The notes: generated by a model not told the origin, from the sequence alone. A stretch of DNA of 29,639 bases from an uncultured Bacilli bacterium (GCA_934130265.1 CAKOYC010000004.1:1-29639), one strand, 5' to 3'; shown: positions 13,986-22,191, counted from the first letter of the stretch. Made by a program: numbers and translations.

Positions 13986-15799
13986 AGGATAAGAAAGTAA
14001 TAGTCTTAATAGTTTTAATACTAATAAGCATAATTGCACTTATAGGTAGTAGTTATGCTTTACTTACCAAATCATTTAAAAGTGAAAAGCTAAGTATGCA
14101 AGTAGGTACTTTAAAAGTAGACTTTACTGAAGGCAATGCAATTACTATGGATAATGCCATGCCAATGACTGATGAAAATGGCATGAATACAACACCTTAT
14201 ACTTTTACTATTACTAATAGTGGTGATGTTGATGCATACTATACGGTATCTAATGAAGAAGAATTAGCTAATACGTTAGATACAAATTATTTAAAGATGA
14301 GATTAACTGGTTCTGATGGTTATGATTCAGGTATAAAGAGGTTAAAAGACTTAGGTACATCTACTTATAGAATAGTAGATGAAACAGTATTAGCAACTGG
14401 TAAAAGTATAACTTATAAGCTATATCTTTGGATATCATCAGATGCTGATAATAGTGTACAAGATAAAGTTTACAAAAGTAAAATAGTAGTCAGTAGTACA
14501 AGTAATAAAGTTTATCCAACTGTGGCAGAAACGTTATTAAAAGTGTTGGGTGATAATGGAGCAATAGATACAAGTGATTCTGAACAAACATTTATTACTG
14601 GTGATAATCCTAATAATTATATCTGGTATAGTGGAAAACTATGGAGAGCTGTGTCAATTGATTCATCTGATAATTCTGTGAAATTAGTGACCCAGTGGAA
14701 TATATCATCTATTGTTTATAATAGTAATGATAATAATTATTTTAAGGATAGTTATATGGAAGATTGGTTAAATGATACATCAGTAGATGGCTTTTTAGGA
14801 AATTTAAGAGAATCAGAAAAGTTTATTAAGATGAATAGTGTTTGGAATACAACAATTTCTACAGAATCAATTAAACCAGAAAAGACTACAATGGTAACAG
14901 ATGCTGTGGGACTATTAAACTTGTATGAGTATACAATGAGCTGCAATAATAAAACAAGTGATAATGGCTATTTAGCGAATGGTCTATGGTGGTGGACATT
15001 AACCCCTTCCAACAATACTGGAAATTTTTATTATATTGGTAATAATGGCTTTATTGGTAGTAGTACTGGAATTTATCCTCAGGCTGGAATAAGACCTTCA
15101 ATAAATTTAAATTCCAACATTAAAATTGTATTAGGTGATGGTTCTAATGATAATCCATATAGGTTAGAAGGTGATGCTGACAGTTTACTTAATGGAAGCT
15201 TATTATCAACTAGATATAGTGGTGAATATATAAGATTTGGAACAGGAGAAAATAATCTGTATCGAATAGTAAGTCATGAAAATAATAAGGAAACTAAAAT
15301 TGTAAGTAGTACAAATTTAAAAGATACAAAATTAATATTTGATAATGATACAAATTATTATTCTAATCAAACGAAAATCGGTTATTTTTTGAATAATGAT
15401 TATTTGAAAAATGAAAACTACTTAACAAAAGAAGAAATAGATATGATATCAGACAGTTCTGTCTGGTACTTAGGAATAGCGCCTGATGCAAAAAGTTACA
15501 AACTATCTAAGTACAATAATGATAATATGACTTTTACTGAAAATACAGTGAATTCTAAAATAGGATTATTACGATATGGTGAATTAATGAGTGGAGTATT
15601 TTCAAATCAAGGTGAATCCTATTTTTTGTTAACAAGGTATAATAGCAATATCAGAGCTATTAATTCTAATGGGTATGTTTTTGATAGTCTATTATCATCA
15701 AATTTGTCTGTTAAACCTACTTTTAATCTAAAATCAAATGTAGTAATTACTGGTGGTGATGGTACTAAAAATAACCCGTTTCAAGTTAAGTTGGGTTAG
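13982..15799 (+). CDS. Secreted TasA-like protein with duplicated DUF6273-like domain
   Basis: This 605-residue protein has a hydrophobic signal segment (6-26) ending SSYALLTKSF, then residues 36-175 resembling TasA/CalY (camelysin) proteins: KLSMQVGTLKVDF after the signal, then PYTFTITNSGDVDAYYTV, and a C-terminal strand KSKIVVSS. Such proteins are processed by SipW-type signal peptidases and some form matrix fibres. The rest is a tandem repeat: copy 1 (about 178-395) and copy 2 (about 400-605) share YIWYSGKLWRAV / YIRFGTGENNLYRIV openings and RPSINLNSNI...GDGSNDNPYRL / KPTFNLKSNV...GDGTKNNPFQV ends, like DUF6273 domains of secreted gut-bacterial proteins. No sipW-like gene is nearby. Start ATG 13982 follows AAAGGATGA. 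Function is likely cell-surface or extracellular binding, by inference. Confidence 0.75.
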   Translation: MKDKKVIVLIVLILISIIALIGSSYALLTKSFKSEKLSMQVGTLKVDFTEGNAITMDNAMPMTDENGMNTTPYTFTITNSGDVDAYYTVSNEEELANTLDTNYLKMRLTGSDGYDSGIKRLKDLGTSTYRIVDETVLATGKSITYKLYLWISSDADNSVQDKVYKSKIVVSSTSNKVYPTVAETLLKVLGDNGAIDTSDSEQTFITGDNPNNYIWYSGKLWRAVSIDSSDNSVKLVTQWNISSIVYNSNDNNYFKDSYMEDWLNDTSVDGFLGNLRESEKFIKMNSVWNTTISTESIKPEKTTMVTDAVGLLNLYEYTMSCNNKTSDNGYLANGLWWWTLTPSNNTGNFYYIGNNGFIGSSTGIYPQAGIRPSINLNSNIKIVLGDGSNDNPYRLEGDADSLLNGSLLSTRYSGEYIRFGTGENNLYRIVSHENNKETKIVSSTNLKDTKLIFDNDTNYYSNQTKIGYFLNNDYLKNENYLTKEEIDMISDSSVWYLGIAPDAKSYKLSKYNNDNMTFTENTVNSKIGLLRYGELMSGVFSNQGESYFLLTRYNSNIRAINSNGYVFDSLLSSNLSVKPTFNLKSNVVITGGDGTKNNPFQVKLG

Positions 15800-15819
15800 T
15801 AAAAAGTGTTCTAAAACTA

Positions 15820-15848
15820 TTGCTATCTTCATAAGAAAATGTTATAGT
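15820..15848 (+). promoter_or_regulatory. Promoter of the tyrS leader
   Basis: TTGCTA (15820-15825) and TATAGT (15843-15848), 17-base spacer. The predicted transcription start, near 15855, lies just before the first T-box stem. Confidence 0.7.
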
Positions 15849-15854
15849 AGTTCT

Positions 15855-16060
15855 AGATTTCTGTGAAGAATGATAGTAGTTTAGAATAATTATTTAAGAG
15901 ACTTAGTGGTTGGTGAGAACTAAGATAATGTTTTAGATGAAATACACATTGGGAGAAAGAATCGTGTTAGAGCGTTAATCTATTAAGAGCATAGTTTCTA
16001 TGAAATAAGGTGGTACCGCGGATGATATCCGTCCTTATATTTGTAGAAACTTTTTATATT
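15855..16060 (+). promoter_or_regulatory. T-box riboswitch, tyrosine-specific
   Basis: The leader binds uncharged tRNA and lets transcription pass into tyrS only when charging is low. The T-box sequence AAGGTGGTACCGCG is at 16007-16020, with the matching CGTCCTTA at 16030-16037. Upstream are the stem I marks: AGTA at 15875-15878, AGAGA at about 15897-15901, the GGTTGGTG terminal loop (15908-15915) between CTTAG and CTAAG arms, and GAAATACACA at 15939-15949. The TAC in the last (15943-15945) is the Tyr specifier, and the flanking TGTG/CACA can close the loop. The terminator pairs AGTTTCTA (15993-16000) with TAGAAACT (16044-16051) outside TAAGG/CCTTA, followed by five T. Confidence 0.92.
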
Positions 16061-16076
16061 TTAAGGAGGAATAAAT

Positions 16077-17309
16077 ATGACATTATATGAAGATTTAAAA
16101 TGGAGAGGTTTAATTAAAGATGTGACATCTTTAGAGTTAGAAGAAAAGTTAAATAAAGGTGGAATGACTTTCTATATAGGAGCAGATCCTACAGCTGATA
16201 GCCTTCATATTGGACAGTTTCCTACATTCTTAGTTGCTGAAAGATTAAGAAGAGCAGGACATAAACCAATAATCTTAGTAGGAGGGGCTACAGGAAGAGT
16301 TGGAGATCCAAGAGGAACTGGAGAAAGAGAAAAAGCTGATATTAAAGTTATAGAAAGTAACTTTGTAAAGATTAAAAAACAAATGCAAAAACTATTTGGT
16401 GAAGACACATTAGTAGTTAATAACTATGATTGGTTTAAAGACTATAACTATATTGATTTTTTAAGAGATGTTGGAAAGTATGTAAATGTATCTTATATGA
16501 TTAATAAAGACTTAGTTAAAAGACAAATGGATATTGGTATTTCTTATGCTGAATTTTCTTATATGCTAATTCAAGGATATGACTTTAAATATATTCATGA
16601 CCATTATGGAGCTGATTTACAGTTTGGTGGATCTGATCAATGGGGTAATTTAACTACAGGAATAGAATTAATAAGAAAATTAAATAATGAAGAAGTATAT
16701 GCTTTTTCTGTACCGTTAATTGTTGACTCTACTGGTAAGAAGTTAGGTAAGAGCTATGGAAATGCTTTATGGTTAGATGAAGAGAAGACTACTAGCTATG
16801 AAATGTATCAATATATACTAAACTTTGAAGATATAATGATGGAAGAATATCTTAAGAAATATACCTTCTTAAATAAAGAAGAGATAGAATCTATTATGAA
16901 GGAACATAATGAAACACCAGAAAAACGAATTGCTCAGAAGAGATTAGCTTATGAAGTAATAACATATCTTCATGGAGAGGATGCCTATAAACAAGCAGTT
17001 AAGATAAGTGAATCATTATTTAGTGGTGATATAGCATCTTTAACTTCTAAAGAAATAGAACAAGCCTTTAAGGGAATAGAACAACAAGAAATAGATAAAG
17101 AATATTTGTTAGTAGATTTATTAGTAGAAATGGGAATTTGTAAAAGTAAAAGAGAAGCTCGTGAATTTATTACTAATGGAAGTATTAGTGTAAACGGCAA
17201 AAAAATAACAGATTTAGAATTTACGGTTACAAAAGAAGTTGCAATTGAAGATAAATATATTATAATTAGAAGAGGAAAGAAGAAGTACTTCATTATAGTA
17301 TTTAAGTAG
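16077..17309 (+). CDS. tyrS: Tyrosyl-tRNA synthetase
   Basis: This 410-residue class I aminoacyl-tRNA synthetase charges tRNA-Tyr with tyrosine in the cytoplasm. The N-terminal catalytic domain has the tyrosine pocket and HIGH-type motif in GADPTADSLHIGQFPTFL (His-Ile-Gly, about 43-45) and the second signature KLGKSYGN (about 222-229), a KMSKS variant usual for TyrRS. The QFGGSDQWGN segment is the family's tyrosine/ATP contact. Residues about 345-410 form an S4-like RNA-binding domain (SKREAREFITNGSISVNGKKI). Length matches bacterial TyrRS (about 420). The start is the first ATG after AAGGAGGA, directly behind the tyrosine T-box, which fits. It is followed after 8 bases by the membrane-anchored propeller-like gene. 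Confidence 0.98.
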   Translation: MTLYEDLKWRGLIKDVTSLELEEKLNKGGMTFYIGADPTADSLHIGQFPTFLVAERLRRAGHKPIILVGGATGRVGDPRGTGEREKADIKVIESNFVKIKKQMQKLFGEDTLVVNNYDWFKDYNYIDFLRDVGKYVNVSYMINKDLVKRQMDIGISYAEFSYMLIQGYDFKYIHDHYGADLQFGGSDQWGNLTTGIELIRKLNNEEVYAFSVPLIVDSTGKKLGKSYGNALWLDEEKTTSYEMYQYILNFEDIMMEEYLKKYTFLNKEEIESIMKEHNETPEKRIAQKRLAYEVITYLHGEDAYKQAVKISESLFSGDIASLTSKEIEQAFKGIEQQEIDKEYLLVDLLVEMGICKSKREAREFITNGSISVNGKKITDLEFTVTKEVAIEDKYIIIRRGKKKYFIIVFK

Positions 17310-17317
17310 GTGAAAAG

Positions 17318-18580
17318 ATGGAAAAGAATAAAAAATTATTAAAGTGGTTAAAATTTTTGGTGGTAGTGTGTATTGCTATTATAGTAGTGGAAGGTATTTA
17401 TATAGGAGTTAAAATTTATCAAGCTAATAATAATACTGTTTATGTTGATACCTTAAGTTCAATTAAAAAACTAAAAGATGGTTATCTTGGTAGTGGTAGT
17501 AGTGACTTTAAACATAGTAAATATAATAAGTATAGTAAAGACTATCAAAAAGCTAAGTTAGTTAAATATGATAAGAATAAAAAAATAGTATTTGAAAGTG
17601 CTTATACTAAAGGATATGATTCTTATTTCTATGATGCTAAACAAACTAAAGATGGTTATATTGCTGTAGGTTCTGCCGCTTATACTAAGACTCAAGTTAA
17701 AGAAAAAACTAAAGATGGGTTAATTGTTATCTATGATAAAAATGGTAAGCAAATAAATTCTAAGACTTTACAAATAGCAGGTGATACTAAGTTTACTAAA
17801 GTAGTAGTAATGGATGATGGGTATTTAGTTATAGGACAAAGTATTTTAGAGAATATGACTATCGGAAATGATCCTGATGGTGGAGCTATTATGGTTAAAT
17901 ATGACTTTGACTTAAAAGAGAAATGGCGTACTAATTATGGTGGTAGTAAATCAGGAATATTTAATGATGTAGTAGTAGATGATGATGCAATTTATCTTGT
18001 CGGAAAAGATGCTACTAGATATGGATTCTTTGCTAAATTTAGTAAAACGGGTGAAAAAGAATTCGTTAAGACTTATGAATATACGGATGTAGTTGGTTTC
18101 TCATCAATGGCTAAAGTAGATGATGATTTTGTAGTTGTAGGTGGAAAAACAACTAATATAGAAGCAGATGATAAAGATAAGAAAACAGAAGCAGTCTTAC
18201 TAAGATATGATAAAGATGGTAATATCAAATATGAAAAGAGATATAGAGTTAATAGTTCTGCTAGATTTAATAAAGTAGTAGTAGATGGTGATAATATAGT
18301 AGCTATTGGTCATACAGCTAAGAAAGATAAAAAGGAATCAACTGATTCTTATAATGTCTTTAGATATAGTGGTATCTTTGCTAAATATAAGAAAGATGGA
18401 GAAGAAATTACTAAAAAAACAGAGACAGGTAGTAGAGATATTTACTTTAGTGATATGTTAGTAACAAAATATGGCTATACGATTGTTGGACAAACATCTT
18501 CTAAAGAATTAGGTGGTAATAATAAAGATTTAATCCCTTACTTCTTGAAGTATAATAAGAATGGAAAGATAGTTAAATAA
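17318..18580 (+). CDS. Membrane-anchored extracytoplasmic protein with propeller-like repeats
   Basis: This 420-residue protein has one N-terminal helix (about 10-32, FLVVVCIAIIVVEGIYIGV), then a large outside domain built from repeats of about 50 residues. Each pairs a Gly-Tyr-hydrophobic-Val-Gly strand (KDGYIAVGSA, DDGYLVIGQS, DDAIYLVGKD, DDFVVVGGKT, DGDNIVAIGHT, KYGYTIVGQT) with a Lys-Tyr-Asp-x-x-Gly turn (VKYDKNKK, VIYDKNGK, VKYDFDLK, LRYDKDGN). Six or seven such blades suggest a beta-propeller like those of secreted delta-60 or PQQ-type repeat proteins. No catalytic residues are evident. It starts 8 bases after tyrS behind AGGTGA and overlaps the next gene by one base. Function unknown; recognition at the cell surface is a guess. 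Confidence 0.7.
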   Translation: MEKNKKLLKWLKFLVVVCIAIIVVEGIYIGVKIYQANNNTVYVDTLSSIKKLKDGYLGSGSSDFKHSKYNKYSKDYQKAKLVKYDKNKKIVFESAYTKGYDSYFYDAKQTKDGYIAVGSAAYTKTQVKEKTKDGLIVIYDKNGKQINSKTLQIAGDTKFTKVVVMDDGYLVIGQSILENMTIGNDPDGGAIMVKYDFDLKEKWRTNYGGSKSGIFNDVVVDDDAIYLVGKDATRYGFFAKFSKTGEKEFVKTYEYTDVVGFSSMAKVDDDFVVVGGKTTNIEADDKDKKTEAVLLRYDKDGNIKYEKRYRVNSSARFNKVVVDGDNIVAIGHTAKKDKKESTDSYNVFRYSGIFAKYKKDGEEITKKTETGSRDIYFSDMLVTKYGYTIVGQTSSKELGGNNKDLIPYFLKYNKNGKIVK

Positions 18581-18936
18581 TGAAATATTATTTATTAGAA
18601 CCATTTGCTAAAGATTTATCTGTTGAAAAGAATCCTCCTTTAAGTGAGAAAGGAATAAGAATGGCTAGAGTTTTTGCTCTAACTATGAAAGGTATTTCAA
18701 TTGATTATTGTTATACTGATACTTCTATAGCTTCTTTTGGAACAGCTTTATTATTAGTAGGTGATAAGCTTATAGTAAATAAAGTAGATGCTCTAGATAA
18801 AGAATTAGAAGAAAATGTTACTTCTTTTATAAAGGAACTTAATAACAAATATAAAGAAGGAAAAATTTTAATTATAGCAGAAAAAAGTATACTATCTATT
18901 ATTGATAAGTATACTGATGCTATATTTATATCATAA
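18580..18936 (+). CDS. Degenerate histidine-phosphatase-fold protein (likely pseudoenzyme)
   Basis: This 118-residue cytoplasmic protein looks like a shortened histidine phosphatase (phosphoglycerate-mutase-like) domain. Matching parts are the first strand (KYYLLEPFAKD), the PPLSEKGIRMARVFA segment, like the family's LTekGxxqA, the IDYCYTDTSIASFGTALLL stretch, like iysSplxRAxqTA, and KILIIAEKSIL, like the last strand with Ser-His-Gly. But the Arg-His-Gly of the first motif is Leu-Glu-Pro, the Arg of SpLxRA is absent, and the second catalytic His is missing, so the phosphatase reaction should not be possible. Its ATG overlaps the TAA of the propeller-like gene (TAATG). The partner function is unknown; assignment of the fold is by pattern and moderate. 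Confidence 0.5.
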   Translation: MKYYLLEPFAKDLSVEKNPPLSEKGIRMARVFALTMKGISIDYCYTDTSIASFGTALLLVGDKLIVNKVDALDKELEENVTSFIKELNNKYKEGKILIIAEKSILSIIDKYTDAIFIS

Positions 18937-18966
18937 GAAAAAAGACTTTGTTAATAAGTCTTTTTA
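18937..18966. terminator. Bidirectional terminator between the tyrS unit and rpsD
   Basis: AAAAAGACTT (18939-18948) and AAGTCTTTTT (18956-18965) form a perfect stem with a seven-base loop, flanked by A and T runs. It serves the forward and reverse genes alike. Confidence 0.88.
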
Positions 18967-19566
18967 CTTGTTATAGAATTCAACGATTAATGATTCATTG
19001 ATATCTGCATTTAATTCACTACGTTCAGGATATCTAACGTAAGTCCCTTCTAATTTGTTTTCATCAAAAGTAACATATTCTACACGCTTAGTAACCTTAG
19101 AAACAGCGTCAAGTGCAGCTTTATGATCTTTAGAATTTTCCTTTAAAGCAATCTTGCTTCCTGGTTTAACTCTATATGAAGGAATATCAACTTTCTTACC
19201 ATCAACAGTAATATGTCCGTGGTTTACAAGTTGTCTAGCTCCACGACGAGTAGTAGCAAATCCCATACGATAAACTAAGTTATCAAGACGAGATTCAAGT
19301 AAGATTAAGAAATTAGTACCGTGAACTCCAGCCATTTTACTAGCTTCATCAAATGTCTTACGGAATTGTCTTTCGTCAACACCATACATGAAACGTAATT
19401 TTTGCTTTTCTTTTAATTGATTAGAGTAATCACTAGGTTTACCTTTTCTATCTTTACCATGTTGACCAGGTCCATAAGGACGTTTAGCTAATTCTTTACC
19501 AGTTTCAGTTAAAGAAAAACCAACACGACGAGATTGTTTATAACTAGGTCCAGTATATCTTGCCAT
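18964..19566 (-). CDS. rpsD: 30S ribosomal protein S4
   Basis: This 200-residue primary-binding protein nucleates 30S assembly on 16S rRNA and in many bacteria represses its own mRNA. The N-terminus MARYTGPSYKQSRRVGFSL, the RPYGPGQHG segment and QLKEKQKLRFMYGVDERQF are family marks, and the S4 RNA-binding domain is at about 90-150 (ESRLDNLVYRMGFATTRRGA, then NHGHITVDGKKVDIPSY). The first in-frame ATG of the frame, at 19692, is not used: 19566 follows AGGAGG and matches the family's MARY start. It has its own promoter and a 165-base structured leader. It stands alone, with no other ribosomal genes near, as usual for rpsD in Bacilli. Confidence 0.98.
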   Translation of the reverse strand: MARYTGPSYKQSRRVGFSLTETGKELAKRPYGPGQHGKDRKGKPSDYSNQLKEKQKLRFMYGVDERQFRKTFDEASKMAGVHGTNFLILLESRLDNLVYRMGFATTRRGARQLVNHGHITVDGKKVDIPSYRVKPGSKIALKENSKDHKAALDAVSKVTKRVEYVTFDENKLEGTYVRYPERSELNADINESLIVEFYNK

Positions 19567-19731
19567 AAAAATCCTCCTTTCTTTTAATAAATTGCATCTT
19601 CTTGAAAAATTATTTCCAACACTTTCTATGGGAGTTTTGTTTTGTCCTTTCGCTTCACAGCAAAGAAGGTACTTGAAACTTTCAAAAAACACATATAAAA
19701 AGGCGAAATATTGCTGTTCAAGTAAAATTGC
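19567..19731 (-). promoter_or_regulatory. rpsD 5' leader, possible S4 autoregulatory RNA
   Basis: The reverse-strand transcript from about 19731 to the rpsD start is about 165 bases long, much more than neighbouring leaders. It holds three short perfect complementary pairs: ACTTGAA (19723-19717) with TTCAAGT (19677-19671), ACAGCAA (19717-19711) with TTGCTGT (19663-19657), and TTTCGC (19708-19703) with GCGAAA (19653-19648). They are interleaved, not nested, so they form a pseudoknot or alternative folds. S4 is known to bind its own leader in Bacillus subtilis; that this RNA does so is inferred. Confidence 0.6.
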
Positions 19732-19737
19732 AGATTT

Positions 19738-19766
19738 ATTGTAATATAAAATTGTAGATTTGTCAA
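19738..19766 (-). promoter_or_regulatory. Promoter of rpsD
   Basis: Reverse-strand TTGACA (19766-19761) and TACAAT (19743-19738), 17-base spacer. Near-consensus, as expected for a ribosomal protein gene. Confidence 0.85.
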
Positions 19767-19794
19767 ATATTTTGTAGCTAAAAAACTAGGATTA

Positions 19795-19803
19795 TGGTAT
19801 TAT
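19795..19803 (+). promoter_or_regulatory. Extended -10 promoter of ezrA
   Basis: TGGTATTAT (19795-19803) is a TG-extended -10 element 22 bases before the ezrA ATG. A TTGTAG at 19772 is 20 bases upstream, too far for a good -35. Confidence 0.5.
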
Positions 19804-19825
19804 TAAATAGTAGGTGGTGAGCTAT

Positions 19826-21538
19826 ATGAAAGGAACATTACTATATGTTTTGACTGGAATTTTAATTGTAATCATTCTTATTATTGTGCTTATCGTTGTT
19901 TTAAAGAAAAAAAGGAAAAACTATTATTTAAAATTATGTAAAAATTTAGATACAGAAAAAAACTTAATTGGAAGTACCCCTGTGCTTCTTGAACTTTCTA
20001 AACTAGAACCGATTATAAAGAATGAAAAGATGGAAGAGAAATATCAGAAATGGCAAGATGAATTTGCTTATATTAAAGATGAAGAACTTCCTAAAATAGA
20101 TGATTTGTTAATTGAACTTGATACATTGATTGATAAAAAGGAATATAATCTTGCTAAGAGTAAAATAAGTAAGTGTGAGATAGGTTTATATAAAGCAAAA
20201 GAACGAGCTAATTATTTGCTTGACCAGATTAAAGAAATTACTCTTAGTGAAGAAAAGTACCGAAATATAATTACTAAATTAAAAACTAAATATAGAGAAT
20301 TAAATAAAGAATATCAAGATCATAAAAACCTCTATGAAGAAATGGCTGAAGCAATAGAATTACAATTAGAGAATATTGAAAAAAGATTCTTGGAGTTTGA
20401 AACAGCTATGGATCAGAATCAGTATACAGATGTAGTTCATATTGTAAAAGCTCTTGATACTATGATTGAGCATATGGAAATAGTTATTTCTGAAGTACCT
20501 GATTTACTATTGATGTGTAAACAAATGGTTCCTAAGAGAATAAAAGAAATAGAAGATACTAAGGAAAAAATGGAAAGTGATGGCTATCCATTAGACTTTT
20601 TAAGTATTGATGATAATATGGCGGAAGCTAAAAAGAATGTAAGTGTTATTCTAGATAGAATTAAAGTCTTAAACTTAGAAGACTGTATGTTTGAACTTAA
20701 GACAATATTAGACTATTTAGATAGTATTTTTGTGGCCTTTGAAAAAGAAAGATTATCACGTAAAGTATATGAAGAAGCAAGTAAAGATTTTGAAAAGAAA
20801 CTAAATAAAACAGTCAAACTAGTAACCGATATATATGAACAATTAGATGATATTGAGAATATGTATGATTTAAATAAAGAAGATGTAAAAATAATTGATG
20901 AAGTTAATAAAGATTTAATAGTTATAAAAGATGATCATCATAAGATGCTAGAAAAAGTTAAGAATAAAGCGACACCTTACTCTAGTGTTAATGATGAAGT
21001 AGAAAAGTTATCTAATAGATTAAAACAAGTAGAATCAACTCTAGATATTGCTTTAAAATCACTTGGTAATATGTATGAAGATGAACAAAGAGCAAGAGAA
21101 CAACTAGAAGAGATTGAAAGACTGTTAAAAGAATGTAAAGAAAAAATGAGAGAGTATAAATTACCAGTTATTGAAGATAGATACTTTGTTGAACTTAGTG
21201 AAGCTAATGAAGCTATCTTAGAGGTAATAAAAGAGCTATCTAAAAAACCAATTGCTATTAAAACATTAAATACTAGAGTAGATACAGCTAGAGATTTAGT
21301 TCTAAAACTTTATAATACAACTGTTTCAATGATCAAAACTGCTAAGATGAGTGAAATGGCTATTGTTTATGGCAATAGATATATTCCTCTTCATGAAGAT
21401 ATAGAAGAAGGAATTAATAGAGCAAGAAATCTTTTCTTTAAAGGCGACTATACATCATCACTAAAAGTTAGTGTTGATACCATAAAATTAGTAGATGATA
21501 ATTTTGAAAGAAAGTTGTTGGCGTATGAAAAAGAATAA
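19826..21538 (+). CDS. ezrA: Septation ring formation regulator EzrA
   Basis: This 570-residue protein has one N-terminal membrane helix (about 3-27), a basic KKKRKN stop-transfer, and a long cytoplasmic domain of antiparallel helices and coiled coils, as in EzrA (usual length about 560). EzrA interacts with FtsZ, limits extra Z-rings and links them to wall synthesis. Family signs are the PVLLELSKLEPIIKNEKMEEK stretch near the start, read in parts, and the C-terminal patch VYGNRYIPLHEDIEEGINRA with the following FFKGDYTSSLKVSVDTI, which matches the conserved EzrA end. The ATG at 19826 follows AGGTGGTGA; two GTG codons at 19814-19819 belong to that site. It overlaps the next gene by 14 bases. 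Confidence 0.93.
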   Translation: MKGTLLYVLTGILIVIILIIVLIVVLKKKRKNYYLKLCKNLDTEKNLIGSTPVLLELSKLEPIIKNEKMEEKYQKWQDEFAYIKDEELPKIDDLLIELDTLIDKKEYNLAKSKISKCEIGLYKAKERANYLLDQIKEITLSEEKYRNIITKLKTKYRELNKEYQDHKNLYEEMAEAIELQLENIEKRFLEFETAMDQNQYTDVVHIVKALDTMIEHMEIVISEVPDLLLMCKQMVPKRIKEIEDTKEKMESDGYPLDFLSIDDNMAEAKKNVSVILDRIKVLNLEDCMFELKTILDYLDSIFVAFEKERLSRKVYEEASKDFEKKLNKTVKLVTDIYEQLDDIENMYDLNKEDVKIIDEVNKDLIVIKDDHHKMLEKVKNKATPYSSVNDEVEKLSNRLKQVESTLDIALKSLGNMYEDEQRAREQLEEIERLLKECKEKMREYKLPVIEDRYFVELSEANEAILEVIKELSKKPIAIKTLNTRVDTARDLVLKLYNTTVSMIKTAKMSEMAIVYGNRYIPLHEDIEEGINRARNLFFKGDYTSSLKVSVDTIKLVDDNFERKLLAYEKE

Positions 21539-22166
21539 GAAAAAGAAGAAAAAAAATAATAAAGGTTTTGGAGCATATGAATTTTTAACAGTAGCTGTTG
21601 TTTGTTTAGTATTAACCGCTATTTTGCTAGTAGCAATTCTTAAATTAAGTAATAAAGAAAAATATCAAGTATTTAACTTTAATGCTAGAGTAATGGCTAT
21701 GAATGCTATTAATTATAATTTCAAAGATGAAGGTACAATATATTTATATGAGATGTTAAAGTTAGATTTGATATCACCAATTAAAAATCCTTTCAATGGT
21801 AAGAACTGTGACCTTTATGAATCTAAAGTGGAATTCTTAAAAGAAGGTAAAAAAGTAACACTTAAATGTGGAGAATATCTAATAGATAGAGAATTAGTAG
21901 GAAATAAAAGCTATACACTTTATAGAGTAACTGATTGGAATGATGATAAAGAATATGAAGCTAATGATAGTAAAACTATTTATAATCTTTCTAAGAAGGG
22001 AAAACTAGTTCTTAATAATTATTATGAGAAAGATTTACTTGTTACTATGCTAAACGAAAAGGTAGATAAGAAATATGATAGTCTTAAGGAAATAGAAAAA
22101 GATTATAAATTAGTAAGTAAAAAAGTATATAGAAGAAAAACTAAAATAAGAGAAGTTAATAATTAA
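21525..22166 (+). CDS. Prepilin-like membrane protein downstream of ezrA
   Basis: This 213-residue protein begins with a very basic leader (MKKNKKKKKKNNKG) followed by Phe-Gly-Ala-Tyr-Glu and a 22-residue hydrophobic helix (FLTVAVVCLVLTAILLVAIL). Gly14-Phe15 and Glu19 at position +5 fit the type IV prepilin and pseudopilin cleavage rule (G-F-x-x-x-E). The rest, about 170 residues, is soluble: FNFNARVMAMNAINYNF, a possible Cys pair (NGKNCDLYE, TLKCGEYL) and a Lys-rich end. The Cys pair would sit outside the cell and could form a disulfide. No prepilin peptidase or pilus ATPase gene is in the window, so processing is only predicted. Its ATG overlaps the end of ezrA by 14 bases. Confidence 0.6.
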   Translation: MKKNKKKKKKNNKGFGAYEFLTVAVVCLVLTAILLVAILKLSNKEKYQVFNFNARVMAMNAINYNFKDEGTIYLYEMLKLDLISPIKNPFNGKNCDLYESKVEFLKEGKKVTLKCGEYLIDRELVGNKSYTLYRVTDWNDDKEYEANDSKTIYNLSKKGKLVLNNYYEKDLLVTMLNEKVDKKYDSLKEIEKDYKLVSKKVYRRKTKIREVNN

Positions 22167-22191
22167 TATTAAATAAAAAGAAGGTGTTTAT

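Noticed and set aside
15807..15900. Long alternative hairpin TTCTAAA.../...TTTAGAA as stem I of the T-box
   Set aside because: It would include the promoter at 15820-15848; the specifier-loop marks AGTA, AGAGA, GGTTGGTG and GAAATAC fit a stem I that starts after the transcription start.
19567..19692. N-terminal extension of ribosomal protein S4
   Set aside because: The in-frame codons upstream of 19566 overlap the ribosome site and the structured leader, and the family starts at MARY.
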